From Meconema thalassinum (taxonomy: Eukaryota > Arthropoda > Insecta > Orthoptera > Tettigoniidae): DNA of 64,000 nucleotides. Made by a program: the position numbers and the translations under genes. Shown piece after piece: positions 45,566 to 57,376 of the stretch (positions are counted from its first letter, which is position 1; each line of letters begins with the position of its first letter). The DNA lies in the NCBI GenBank assembly GCA_946902985.2, contig OX336389.2, positions 147,859,099-147,923,098 of the forward strand, written 5' to 3'. The notes beneath the pieces are model-generated. The model searched no databases. It was given only the letters and a program-made list of their open reading frames with translations, and was not told where the DNA came from.

Positions 45566-48470
45566 TGGGTACATTATTAGCTTGGGAATAACCTAACCCC
45601 CAAGGGAAGATGATGAAGAAAAAGAAGTGGGTTTCGGACTGGAGAAAATGGATGGAAAAATAGGACGAGTGTCCAACAGAAGTTATAATTTTAACTTTAA
45701 TTATACTCAAAGGCAGCTGCCACTGCAAATCCGCTTTTCGATACCTAAAGTGGGTAGGGACCTGGGCGAAGTTAACAGGAAACGCAGCTGGAACTTGGGC
45801 TATTCGCAAGAAAGCTGCTATAGCGTATTCCCTCTCAAGCATAAATATACCTACTATGGGGAAGGGTGGTGGTCTGGCAAGACAAAGAGTAACAGATTTA
45901 TTGTGTATCTGTTCAAAGGAGTATGTTTCTAAACAAGTATTTTGAAGAATACAAATAATTTGAATCAGCCGTGATATTTTAGTTCTTGAAATTGTAGAAT
46001 TTCTAAAGCGCGACCGAATGCTTCCAAGAAGGATAGGGATGAGGCAATTATACCCTTGGGAATAATTTTGGTAAGAGTACCAATAGTTGCATTTAGAAAT
46101 GACTAAGCTCTTAACCAGCAAGGCGCCGACTAAAAGTTTAGACAATGAGAAACACTTAAATTTTGAAAAACCAACCATAAGTGGTAGAGAGAATCTCCAC
46201 AAGCAGGAAGCTGGCGTAGCGAGCTCTGCTTGCCTTACTGGCCAACTAGAATTAGCTATCCAAGCTAAGAGAGACTTTAATAAGTTAATAACTAAGAGTT
46301 CTTGCTCAAATGCAACAAGTAGTGAAAACCTTATCAATGGATTTATTTTTATTAAAGAGGGCATACACCTAGGAAGAGTCAGGGAAGACAGGATCTTGCC
46401 TAACCGTTATTTCAGAGAAATGATAGAGCAAAAGAAAAAAATCAAATTTATTTAACAATGCAAAAAGGTGTTATGAATTTAAGACATATATAATTTGAGT
46501 TTACAAACAATTGGGGTCGCAGACCTCCGAAATCATTTAAATCTTGCGCCAGGCAATTGATAATTTTTTGGTTTCAAACCTTTTATATGAGCTAAAATCT
46601 TCGTACGATTTTGAAATAGCTAAAATTAATAAATAGAAAATTTTAAGGTAATTAAAGTAATTAAGGTTAAACAATAAATCAAGTACAAGGTGTGTATTTT
46701 AAGGATTTCTAGATAGGTATCTTAGAAATATGAACAAATAACAACTTCGAAAGTAACAACAAAAACAGGAAGAAATGAAATAGAAGTTTCTATAACTTCT
46801 TGTATTTATACTGAACTACTTTTAGAGATTATACAAATAGGGCAGGTCACTTATTGTGAAACCTGAAGAGAAAAATTGAAAGGAAGTTTCTAGAACTCCT
46901 ATGTTTAAGTAGGGATCACGAGAAAAATGGGGCAAATTTCCCTTTCGTGAAACATAGAGATAACTCACTTTTGAGTAGAAAGAATTGGATTCCCTCATTA
47001 GAAGGGAGAACCAATATACTTTAAGGCGTGTACTAGACACGAAATTTTACAGACATTAATTTGTTGTACATGGAACAAGTAAGGGAGGGCACTTATTGAG
47101 AGTGACACCTCATTGAAAAAAGACCTAAAGTAACAATTTTATTATTTTAGTTTGTTAGTAAAGGGTTTGGGAAAGATCAAATGGGATTGTGGAAGAGTGT
47201 TCATGGCCGTATTTATTGTACTCGGACGAGCGCGACGCGGATAAAACGTTGAACAGGCACTGTTATCACTATAGTCTGTTGATATAGTTGAATGTTCACT
47301 GCACCAGCACAAAAAGTTTATAGAAAGAAACGTTATTGCAGTTATGTAAAAGTTGAGTTTTGGCTTGAGAGAATTATGAGTTGTAGTTTCTATGGGCGGC
47401 AGTTTAATACGGCAGAAAATTTCCCACGTAGGAAGACAGTTTATGTGGATTAGAAGGTTATCCCACATAAGTTTCTCAGCGAAGAAATTATCCCCATATC
47501 AAGTGGTAAATACATGACATTATAACAGTAGATAGAGTGTAGGTTCTGGAAGGTTCCAGAGCAATGATGGCTTGTTTAAATTGGTTAGAGAATCCCTCGG
47601 CGGAAAACTACATTATATAGACAGCGGGTATTTTAGAAATATCCCTCGATGTGAGATAGCATCTCAGAAAATCTTTCATTTTGAAAGTTAGACTTGATAG
47701 TTCGAGTTTGATCAAGAAGATCTCTTGAAAGCAGTTATTTTATCACATATAGCAATTTTCACTGTCTATAAAATCCAAATAAAAGCATTGAGCCTTTTAA
47801 AAGCGATGAGAATGTGGTTAAAACATGAAGTCGGTACTTATCTTTGCTTCATGAAGAAGGCGATGTTGCTGTTGACGGTTGATTCTAAAACTCGAACATG
47901 GCGTCGAATTTAAAAGTTTGCCTATAGAGTAGAGGGGGCGAGCTTTAATTAAGCTCCAACTGACTGGTTTGACTTCAGACGCAAAAGTGAGGCCAGCTCA
48001 ACGGAGCGCGGAGAGACCAGGGAAGGGAAAAAGGTGGGGATAGGAGACAAAAGGAATACATATAAGAATAGCCAACTTTGAAATAATAATTTCCCGTGAT
48101 GAAATGGTCCTCAAAGAGTTGATAGCAGGCGCCACTAGCGCAGCCTGGTGGGTGAAAAAGTAGAGGAAGTTCTCTTGATCACGGAGATGATAGCTGGCGA
48201 TAGCTACGAGATCTGGTGGCTAGATTGGTAAGGAAGTCCTCTTTTGCAGGGAAAAATTGAGGAACTTCAGAGATTCGCTGCTAGATGACGCTAGGTGGGT
48301 CATGGAAGATATATATCTAGAACAGACTTACAGGTAGTGTAAGAAACATATACCAACAAAGAGAAATCAGGAGATCACTGTTGGTGTTTGCGAAAAAAGG
48401 AAGGGATGAACTAAAGCAAAGAGAAGCAAAAGCTTACTCTGTCTTACCGTGTATTCCAAAGAATACACCA
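45566..48470 (-). repeat. 5' LTR (2,905 bp) of the BEL/Pao-like element
   Basis: Begins TGGGTACATTATTAGC and ends GAATACACCA. Partner of 37182-40085. It should carry the promoter, but no start site can be placed by eye. The 8-bp inverted repeat at the outer end is conserved here as well. Confidence 0.92.
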
Positions 48471-48640
48471 GTTAGTATAGTTAGCTGGAACTCTAAAGCT
48501 CTTGGGTTCAAATCCCAGCTTTGACACAAAATTTAAATGTGGTATGTGGACTAAAACAGGTCTAATCAGTGTCGGGTGGTCCAAATAGGTAGAGGGGGTT
48601 TGAATTACACCTCAACCATAGAGCACTATGTTTTTTTTTG
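48471..48640 (+). repeat. Right half of the interrupted tRNA-like sequence (box B) and SINE-like body
   Basis: Directly after the BEL LTR, GTTAGTATAGTTAGCTGG is followed by TTGGGTTCAAATCCCAG, which holds a perfect box B (GGTTCAAATCC) in a 5-bp stem. About 130 bp of unique-looking sequence and a T-run (48631-48639) complete it. Joined in thought to 37160-37180 it has tRNA-like box A/box B spacing, so it was a tRNA-derived element, probably a SINE, before the BEL insertion. The acceptor stem pairs poorly, so it was not a working tRNA gene. Confidence 0.65.
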
Positions 48641-49816
48641 AATAATGATAACCATTTGTTAATTTTTTCATTTTCACATTTCACACATTGCCATTTGTCA
48701 ATTTTCAATTTGCATTTTTTTGATTGTCAGTTGACGTTTTTGAATTTAATGATATGGAAACATGGATTTTCCATTTTGTTGCTTACACATTTTTCAATTT
48801 CCCATTTATATATTTTTTATGTCAGTTTAAAGTTTTTAAATTTTGACGATATGGAAACATGGATTTTCCATGTCATGTTTTTGTACATGATCGTAATACG
48901 AGTGCTTTACCACGGCAATAGTACAGTCTGTTTATGTATTTGCAGAAACGTAGAGGTGTATTTTTTATGCAAGTAATAGTGTTTTACAAAATAACGCCTA
49001 TCTACCACTGCATTTGAAAAAAAAACTATTGAAGAACCAAAATTAAAATCCCCCTCCCCACCCTACCTCATTGTATTTGCTCTGGTCAAACAATCAATGA
49101 CACACAGACACGCACATACACAAGATCATTCTCTCTCTCGCTTTTTCTGTGCAGTCATATATTCACATAACCATGCCTGTCTTTGAGAACAAACACAACC
49201 ACTCTATTTATCCTCAAAATATCCTTGACATGCACACTCATCCCAAGGAACTTTTAGTTATACATTTAACATTTACCATTACAAAAAAAATGTTTCCACT
49301 ATTTACAAAAAAAAATATTATTTACAATTACAAAAATGAATATTTACAAAATACTAAATCAACTAAATCTACTGGTTACAAAAAGCCATGTCTCTAAACA
49401 ATAAAATATAGAAATCACACCTCCTCCTTGTGGTCAGAACCCCATGGTTGCCTAAGGCATAGGTCATTCGTCTGCACGCATTGGTTATCCATCAAGGCAA
49501 AAGTGCATTTTCTCTGTTCCGCAAGATACAAATTATGGTTGCTGGATTGTATCCTGCACTGTTTATGCCACATAGCTTTGCCAGTTCATAAAACCGTTAG
49601 TTAGGTCTCTACAGATAGCGATTTTACCACTGCTCTATCTACGCTTTTTTCTTTGCTTCCTTACAGTTTAGTGTGCGATGGGCAGCATTAACTGTATATC
49701 AAACCCAGTCCACCTTTGTATTTGTAACCCTAGTAATAATTTGAAAAGAGACAAGTGTAATCGGTTTTAAACATTATCTCTGCTTTTTTATATGTTTATG
49801 ACTTGCATATTAACCT
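48641..49816. other. AT-rich; two direct repeats, no gene
   Basis: GATATGGAAACATGGATTTT occurs at about 48750 and 48850 with similar surroundings (a ~100-bp duplication). The 112-codon frame over it (48638-48976) is low-complexity Phe/His/Leu-rich and is not supported as a gene. Confidence 0.4.
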
Positions 49817-49877
49817 GAAATCAACCCTAGTCTACCTTAGTGAAAGGCTAACAGCTTAACCACTGCGCTACCATATG
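49817..49877 (-). repeat. SINE head fragment, same family as 34.8 kb copy
   Basis: On the minus strand GGTAGCGCAGTGGTTAAGCT holds a box A, then GCC-TTTCACTAAGGT, matching the anticodon arm of the SINE at 34833-35024, and a decayed box B (GGGTTGATTTC). Only the tRNA-like head is recognisable. Confidence 0.6.
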
Positions 49878-50374
49878 CTTCATTCTTAGTTTGATTCGTT
49901 CTTGGCCTTAGAGCTGGAGAACGAGTTAAGATCTCCAATGCAAGAGGCACATGTGCTCGCCACTGCAGCACAAATTGGTTAGCTGGTAACATTAGACAAC
50001 TGAAAATGATTGTATTTCTGTTAGCCAAGCATTTCTGTCATTTGCTTACTGTGTGAGCACTGCCAGCAAGACAGTTTAGTTTAGAACAAGCGAGTGTGTG
50101 TGTGTATAGATTATTAACCTCAAGTATTTAAAGCTTGTTGTGTGTAGCGACCATCTTCTCCCAGTAACCACTGAGCAAGTTTTAATAGTCAGCCCATAAA
50201 ACAGCATAGGATAGTTGTGTGTGGTTCATGTACTTGGGTGTGTGCAATAGCACCATGCACTAGATTTACCTTATCCTCTGTAGGTAGAGCGTTAACCCTT
50301 TCCTTTTTGACATCACCAATGACCACATCCACCCACAAGTATTACACTTAAACCCGTTACTTGTTTTCAATTAT

Positions 50375-50445
50375 GTTTGGTTCGGTTTAGTTCGGTTTAG
50401 TTGGATTTGATTCAGCTTGGTTCAGTTTAGTTCGATGTAGTCACC
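50375..50445. repeat. Short ~10-bp-unit minisatellite
   Basis: GGTTCGGTTTAGTTCGGTTT then variants such as GGTTCAGTTTAGTTCGATGT. Confidence 0.6.
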
Positions 50446-50696
50446 ATTTTGTGTCTTGGATATCCTCTTTAACCATTCAATTAAAGATAGTCTACTCTTA
50501 ATTCTTGAATCGATAAATCAGATTTTATGTATATCGTTTGTCATTTATTAACCCACGCCTGCAACCTATACTTTCCCTGTACTGCAGTTTGATCTGAAAA
50601 CATGTCCCAATGGTGAAAGACTTGTCAGTCACCATACATGTAGCCCACAATAATTCTTTCTCTAACTAGCTATGTTTGATCACTCACGGTAATCAC

Positions 50697-51085
50697 CTCA
50701 CATGTCCGTATCTGATTATTAGTTAATAATATCTCAGATCGATGACCTTGATGTACTGGGTATTTTGGGTAAATTCATTGGCCATGGGAAACGGTTGACC
50801 ATTCTAAGTCCTATGACACCTCACATGTCGTTATCCGATTATTAGTTTATAAAATCTCAGGTCAATGACCTTGCTGTTTTGGATTTTTGGGGTAAATTCA
50901 TTGGTCATGGGAAAGGGTTAACCATTCGTAGTCCTTTGACACCTCACTTGACCCTCTCTGCATGTTAGTTTATAAAATCTTAGGTCAACGACCTTGCTGT
51001 TTTGGGCCTTTTGGGTAAATTCGCTGGCCATGGAAAAAGGTTGGCCATCCTGAGTCCTATGACAACTCGCTTGACCCTCTCTGTT
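50697..51085 (+). repeat. Tandem repeat, 123-bp unit, about 3 copies
   Basis: GACCTTG recurs at 50744, 50867 and 50990, period 123 bp. Shared blocks include TTATTAGTT..TAAAATCTCAG, TTTGGGTAAATTCATTGGCC and AGTCCTATGACACCTCAC. It leads straight into the inverted-repeat complex. Confidence 0.8.
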
Positions 51086-51090
51086 TATTA

Positions 51091-52561
51091 GTTAGCGAGA
51101 TATAGACAAAAGTGCAGTTAGGCCCTTTTGACAAAAATGAATAATACATTCAAAAATACGGCGTCACCAAATCCAACGAACCCTCTTACAAGTCTCTAGC
51201 CTTATTGGTTCATGAGATATTAAAAAGCAGGTGACCTATTAGTTTTGGATCTTTTGGTTATTTTTTTAAATAACTTATCTATAAATCATTATTCAAAAAG
51301 CCCACCCTCTTACAAAAAAAACAAGTGCGCATGCGTAAAAACAACAAACAAAAAATAATAAATCATAGTGGCATCCAGGACTATGCATGTTCTTCATGTG
51401 GAACAACGTTTAATTTTATATTAGCATTGAAAGTAGTGCTAGGTCACGGGTTCTGCGCCACTTTTTATTTAGCCACCCTCGTAGCGGCCCCGAACCTGAT
51501 ATCTCGCTAACCTATCATGGGATTTGAACATACAGGGTGTCCTAGCACTCGTAGTGACGCCCCCTACTTTCCTATAGTCGCTTTATTTAATTAAAAGACC
51601 AAAACTAGAAGGTCATTCACGAGTAGTGGGGTAGTGTTGGTTTTCTCAAGTCGCGCTCGTGCTTGAATATGTATGCCTATATTGGGAAAGGGTTAGATGG
51701 TGGGGGACGAGTAGGGTCGAATGAGGGGTCGTTTAGATGGTATTTTTTCCGCTCTATGTGATGGTGAGGTTATATTTTAAAATGGGTGGAATTTGGAAAC
51801 GCCATTTGAGGTAAACGTGTGTTTTTTGACATTTTGGCGATGAGTGCTTTTTGTATGCATGCATACTTGAGGGCTTTTGTAAGAGAGCGGGCTTTTTAAA
51901 TTATGATTTATAGATGAGTTTTTTTTTTCAAAATATTTATTAAGAACCATAAAAACTAATAGGTCATCGGCTTCTTAGTATCTCGCTAACCAATAATCGG
52001 ATTTAAACATATGGGGTGTCGTAGGACTCGTGGTGAACTCCCTTTTTCTGTGGATGGGGTATATCCATCCCAAAATAAAAACCACCCTTACCCGGGGGGT
52101 GAAATAGTATTTCTTTTGTATGCCTACGAACTTGGCGGTTTTTGTAAGAGAGAGGGCTTTTAAAATGATGATTTATAGATGAGTTTTTTTGAAATATTTG
52201 TTAAGAACCATAAAAACTAATAGGTCATTCGCTTTTTAGTATCTCTTTAACCAATAATCGGATTTAAACATATGGGGTGTCGTAGGACTCGTGGTGAACT
52301 CACCTTTCCTTTGGACGGGGTAAGTCCACTCCAAAGTAAAAAATACCCTTACCCGGGGGGTTAAATAATATTTTCTTATGTGCGCACACGGACGGCTTTT
52401 GTCAAAAGGACCTAACTACACGTTTGTTAATATTTTCTGAACCCCTGGTGGGATTTTGCCATAGGCAGTATTCTAGCCCTTGGGGTGACGCCCCGTTTTT
52501 GAATGTATGATTCATTTTTGTCAAAAGGGCCTAACTACACTTTTGTTCATATCTCGCGAAC
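51091..52561. repeat. Inverted-repeat (foldback-like) complex
   Basis: The outer arms, 51091-51140 and 52512-52561, are reverse complements at 46 of 50 bases, with the core AGGCCCTTTTGACAAAAATG. An inner pair, 51273-51316 and 51876-51919, is also inverted (core AGCCC..CCTCTTACAAA against TTTGTAAGAG..GGGCT). The right half holds a 265-bp direct duplication (TTTGTAAGAGAG at 51876 and 52141, each followed by AACCATAAAAACTAATAGGT, ATCGGATTTAAACATATGGG and GTCGTAGGACTCGTGGTGAA). No reading frame of note. It could be a foldback-type element or a satellite-like block with local inversions. Confidence 0.7.
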
Positions 52562-52611
52562 CAACCATGCTAGGGACTTGTATGAGGGGCACTTGGGGCG
52601 ACGTTCCCTTT

Positions 52612-53260
52612 TTGGGGGTGAAACTACCCCCAAGAATTTAAAAATCAATATCTTGGAAACGAAGAACCCTAAAATTAGGTGTGTTAGCTTTAAAAATAGG
52701 TGATGATATAGGCTTTTACCTCAATTGGTAATTTCACCCCTAAAACAGTAAATGTCATGTTATGGGAAAAAACGTGTTCAACACCTAAAAATGATAAATG
52801 AACCTACGATCTTTTGTTTTTGATGAAAAATAGCAGGGGGGGGGTGAAAACTACCCCAAATTGAAAAATCGATATCTTGGAAACTAAGAACCCTAAAATT
52901 AGGTGTGATAGCTTAAAAAATAGGTCATGACATACGCTTTTACATGGATATGTCATTTCACCCCTAAACCAGTAGCCTAAATAGTGTTTCTACAGTGGGG
53001 TAAAAAAGGTGTTAAACGGGTAAAAATGATAATTGAATCTATGATATTTTGTTTTTGATGACAAATAGCAGAGGGGTGAAAACTACCCCAAATTGTAAAA
53101 AATCGATATCTTGCAAACTTAAGAACCCTAAAATTAGGTGTGATCGTTGAAAAATAGGTGATTACATTCGCTTTTACCTCGATAGATTATTTCACTCTTA
53201 AAACAGGGAATAGTAATATTACAGGAAAAAGGTATTAAACACCTAAATGCACAAGCGTTT
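52612..53260 (+). repeat. Tandem repeat, ~229-bp unit, nearly 3 copies
   Basis: AAACTACCCC recurs at 52621, 52848 and 53080. Each unit has ATATCTTGGAAAC, AAGAACCCTAAAATTAGGTG, CTTTTACCTC and ATTTCACCCCTAAAAC. Lies directly right of the inverted-repeat complex. Confidence 0.85.
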
Positions 53261-53367
53261 TGTGAAACCATGCTTTAATGGACTTGTGTATGGAGGATTA
53301 TCATTTTTATTATTATTATTATTACTGGGTAATTATGGATTAATGTGTGTATAGATAACTAACCAGT

Positions 53368-53589
53368 GGGGAGCGTGATGGCGCAGGTGCTTAGCTGCTC
53401 GCCTTTACCCGGACGGCTGGGGTTCAAATCCTGGTGACAGCGGGGTGGAATTTTCACCTGAAAAATCACGTGGCGTCAGGAAGGGCATTCGGCCTTAAAT
53501 CCCCGACCCAAACCAAAATGAGCCTGGTTGGCTCCGGCGACTCCAAATAATTGGGAAAAACCGAAGAAAGAAAAAGAAGGGAAAAAAGG
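53368..53589 (+). mobile_element. tRNA-derived SINE (222 bp) with perfect 12-bp duplication
   Basis: TAACTAACCAGT flanks both sides (53356-53367 and 53590-53601). The head reads GGGGAGCGTGATGGCGCAGG (box A region) and GGGGTTCAAATCCTGG (perfect box B GGTTCAAATCC). The body has GTGGCGTCAGGAAGGGCATT then CGGCC, a motif that I recall from several animal SINE families, and the tail is GAAGAAAGAAAAAGAAGGG-like. Different from the 29.9/34.8-kb family. Confidence 0.9.
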
Positions 53590-54027
53590 TAACTAACCAG
53601 TAATAGTAAACATTTGTTTAAGGTGTTGAAGAAGTCAGGATGGCCAACCCTTTGCCATGGTTCACGAATGGACCCCAAAAAGTTTTACCTGTCAAGACTC
53701 AGTGTACCCTGTTGCAGCCTTTAGAAAAAAATCGAACTAGGGGCCTCTGTGGTGACAGTCGAGTTATATTAATGATGCTTTTTAAACTAACATACGCTTG
53801 CATACAACCGCTGGGTTGAATCTGCAGAGAGACACTGGCTTTTGTCTGTGTAGTGAGCCTTGGTGATAACAGCACGGCGATCTTGTCAGCAAATTTCATA
53901 TTACTCGTCTGCTTGATAGTGGACGTGCTCTGCACCGTGTTAACATACAGTACATGACTAGATAGTTGTTAGATAAGGTTTGACAAAGGCTTAGTAAACC
54001 TTATTGCAACCTTGAAATGAATTTCTT

Positions 54028-54250
54028 GGTATAGTCGGGGTAGGAAGCCAAGACCTTAGGGTTGACAACTAAGTATGTTAACCACTACACGGTGAGATGG
54101 TCAAATAATAATGAAACAGAACATATAGAAAAGTTTTCTATAGTTTAACGAATTGGCTAAGAGCCATACTATGAGAGGTGTAGGTAATGGAAATTGAATC
54201 CTTAGGTGATGAACCTACTACATGTAAGCTATAGCAATGCCCGCCTATAA
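54028..54250 (-). repeat. Possible dimeric tRNA-like repeat, copy 1
   Basis: Shares a ~140-bp block with 60464-60640: GTATAGT then CCACTACAC..GAGATGG, AAACAGAACATA-like and ATTGGCTAAGAGCCATA. On the minus strand CGTGTAGTGGTTAAC resembles box A. A second tRNA-like unit seems to follow on its right. Family not identified. Confidence 0.5.
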
Positions 54251-56115
54251 GCTATGATGTTAGAAAAAGAAATGTATGGCTTGTTTTAAACGGAGAATAA
54301 CTGTGTTTACTGTGAAACACAAATCTGAATTTAAAAATAGTTTATGTCCTACATGATGTTTGAACTCTTTTTTTATTTATACTTTAGACAAACGCTAACA
54401 TAGTTGTAATTCAGAAGCTATGGGTGCCTCCTTTCCAATCCTACACCGTACAGTGAGGTTAAAATGAATAATGATCACGTTACAGACAGCCAGTTTCAAT
54501 GCCAAGAGAAATAAGTGAACAAAGTATAAAATCCATGAGCCAGTGAGGAATTCAACATGGTGTCCTTTGGACAAAAGAGAAGCGTTCTATAAACTTAAGC
54601 ACCAAGCTGACCTATCGACCCCCAATGGTTTGGGTCATCGTAAAGATGAAAATTAAATCTAAGCTGTAACTAAAACTAACTACACACGTATATACTAGAA
54701 GAAGAAATGGAAAACAAAAGGACAATAGGCCAAATAAAGGACAGAAGGACTAAAAATGGCCCTAAACCCTCAAGAATGTGGATTGAGGGAGTTGAAAGGA
54801 AGGGGAGCCATGAAAGGCAGATAGAAAAGTATAATAGGAGAGGCTCTGCCCCAGAGGTAATGGATAAAGAGGAGGAAAACTGGACTCAGTGGAGAAATCC
54901 CGTGGGGTCGCCAACTTCCAAATTGATCAGCCGTAAGCCCCTTGAGGGTGTAGCCATATGCAGAATGCACCACAAGTGGTGGGGTCTATATACAGCCTAC
55001 CTTCTTGAGGGGACTTGAGCAAAAGACAGTAAATATCATGAAAATAATAATAAGGCTGCCTCCTCACACAAGTAAGGATATCAGAAAAATAAATAAACAA
55101 GGGCCAATTAAGTTGCAAAGGGAAGAGACTCCCTAGGCCTCGGATACCCTAATCATGTTGGGGTCGGTAGAGAACAAGAGTTGAGCAAGTGTGGTCGACA
55201 GGAAAGAAGACAGAGAGGAGCCTAGCACAAGTTAGTGGAAGCAATGACGGACTCAGCTGGGACTCCGTGATCGTCAACCTACATGACACTAGATATGACG
55301 CCCAGGGGTGGAAATAAAGACCTCTTTTGTTTTATATCACTGGCTTTAAAGGACGGTAACACATAATGCAATACTGGTCCTAGGGTATGCAAATTTGTAT
55401 TAGAAACTCTGCTAATAATAGTGTGCTTGACCATTATTATTTTCCCTAAATGATTTTCATTTTTCCAATGAGTTGGGGTGAGGTGAGTTTTCTATACACC
55501 AAACTGATGTGGTTTCCCACTTCTACTCCAGGTAAATGCACATTTGATGTTAAGAATAGTCAAATGGTTTGCAACTGCCCATTGCTAGGACCTGATTAGT
55601 GGCTTTTAAAAATGGAATGGAATGGAGTACACTTCCCCCAAAACCATTAACAGGAGTGTTCGTTCCCCCTCAACAACAATTCTTAAAGTCAATATAAATG
55701 ACTATGCACTTCAGGTCATGACGGTCTCCTCTCTCCAATCCTACCCCTTGGTGGTGAAAGGCACACTCTAATACAACCATCATAGTGACAGGTTATCTGT
55801 TAAATACCTAACTATCCCCAGATTTACCTTGAATTTTCTTAAAATCCACTAAATTTTCCGCGAATTGACCAAATTACACAAAATTCCAGCAAAATGCAAC
55901 AAATGACTACCAGATTTATTGATATTCCATTGATTTACCTAAGAATGGTTTAAACTACCTCAAATTCATATAAAATTAGACGAATATAGATGACAATTCA
56001 CTAAAATTTACCAAACTTACCCAAAGTGGGCTACAAACCATGAAATTTATCCATTTTTTGGTAAATTCACTATATGTACTCGAAAATTCCATAATATTGC
56101 CTTTACTAGTATGCT
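54251..56115. other. No gene supported
   Basis: The 103-codon plus frame at 54707-55018 is Lys/Arg/Trp-rich and matches nothing I know. A GC-richer block at 55130-55320 (CTCCCTAGGCCTCGGATACC, TGTTGGGGTCGGTAGAGAAC) may be a repeat fragment. Confidence 0.3.
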
Positions 56116-56117
56116 TT

Positions 56118-56150
56118 TATTGTTGTTGTTGCTCTTGTTGTTGTTGTTTC
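56118..56150. repeat. TTG microsatellite
   Basis: TTGTTGTTGTTGC followed by TCTTGTTGTTGTTGTT. Confidence 0.8.
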
Positions 56151-56310
56151 GTTTACCACACTCCCTGCAGACAAATACCTGAACATGACTTTCTGATAGG
56201 CTAGGACCTCTACATTGGACGTTATAGTTGAGTTTCATTTTACATAAACTCGTCTCTGAGGTGGGTGTCAGAAAAGGCATCCAGCTGTAAAAATCACACC
56301 CTGACATAGA
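56151..56310 (+). repeat. SINE-like fragment with GTCAG..GGCATCC motif
   Basis: GGTGTCAGAAAAGGCATCCA then GCTGTAAAAATCACACC resembles the body motif GGCGTCAGGAAGGGCATTC of the SINE at 53368-53589. No tRNA head or target duplication is visible, so it is a decayed piece. Confidence 0.4.
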
Positions 56311-56699
56311 CTTCAATAACCTCTTACGTTGAGGTGGATATCACTAACGACATTGAATGATTGAACGGTTTCCTTTTCACAATTCCTGTCTATTCTTTCC
56401 TCTTGAATGTTGCTAAAATGCAATTAAATTTAATAAATACCTTAAGATGGTTTGATTTGTTTAATGATATGGTGTTGATGATGGATATATACGTTAAGAC
56501 TAATTTTTGTTAGGTCTGACTGGCCTTACAATAAGAAATTGACAAACCAAACATGGGTATCTACCAGGGGAACACTTTGGCCACTATGTTGGTTATTGAC
56601 CAGTAAGTACAGTTCTAGTAATGAGACAGAAATCCAACACAAACAATGAGCGCGCGCGGCGGTGGAGATTGGTACCACGATGTACTGTCGGTTATGTAG

Positions 56700-57035
56700 C
56701 TATGTGGAATGTATATCACATATGGTTTACTTGAAGGTTTGGAGGTTCCATTAAAGATATTTCTACAATAAACCATTTTCAAATGGTCATTCGTTGGTGT
56801 GAAAATATTTATTATATGATATTTTATGTAAACAATTATGATTTATAAAAAATGTATACGTTTACTGTATTCTTTTTTAATGTACACACTGGAGGCACTA
56901 TCGACCAAAATACAGCACTATCTGGAATGTATATTGCATACTTGAAGGTTTGGTGATCCCATTAAAGGTATTCCTACAATAAATGATTTTTAAGTTCTCG
57001 TTTTATGGCATGATTATTTAATATATGCTATTTGC
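56700..57035 (+). repeat. Direct repeat, ~230-bp offset
   Basis: TGGAATGTATAT..CATA..TACTTGAAGGTTTGG, CCATTAAAG.TATT.CTACAATAAA occurs at about 56704-56775 and again at 56935-56990. Both copies are followed by AT-rich sequence. Confidence 0.65.
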
Positions 57036-57376
57036 TAATAGGATTTGGCACTGGAATTATTTTACAAGTAGTTATTTTAATGACAAACAGAATTTAATGT
57101 TAACAAAGGCACAGCTCTATTTGAAATTTTGAATAACATGTTACATGTTATACATCATATGCAACTACTATAAGGCTTGTGATTTATTTAATGCCTTTAA
57201 CCCTATATTAAACACTCAGTTTGTAATACTGATAACTGCAATGTTACGATAAAAAAAATTGAAACTAAACAAAAATCTGCGTTGAAAAACCAAAAATTGG
57301 TTGAGCAAATATATACTGGGGAAAAGAAAAGTTTTGTAAACATTGATGTCCAACAAGACTAATTAAATCAGTAACT

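Larger units (their letters stand above)
37182..48470 (-). mobile_element. Complete BEL/Pao-like LTR retrotransposon
   Basis: Two 2.9-kb LTRs (37182-40085 and 45566-48470) enclose a 5.5-kb interior with, on the minus strand, gag, zinc-knuckle remnant, protease, reverse transcriptase, RNase H and integrase. The order and the sequence types (DUF1759-like Gag, integrase with H2C2 and DDE after RT) fit BEL/Pao. A primer site for tRNA-Phe lies five bases inside the 5' LTR. GTTA lies before the left LTR and after the right one (37177-37180, 48471-48474), consistent with a 4-5-base duplication. Coding is broken by several frameshifts and stops. Confidence 0.9.

Noticed and set aside
50697..53260. 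CRISPR array
   Set aside because: Repeats are 120-265 bp, partly inverted and diverged, without short identical repeats and unique spacers; the genome is eukaryotic.
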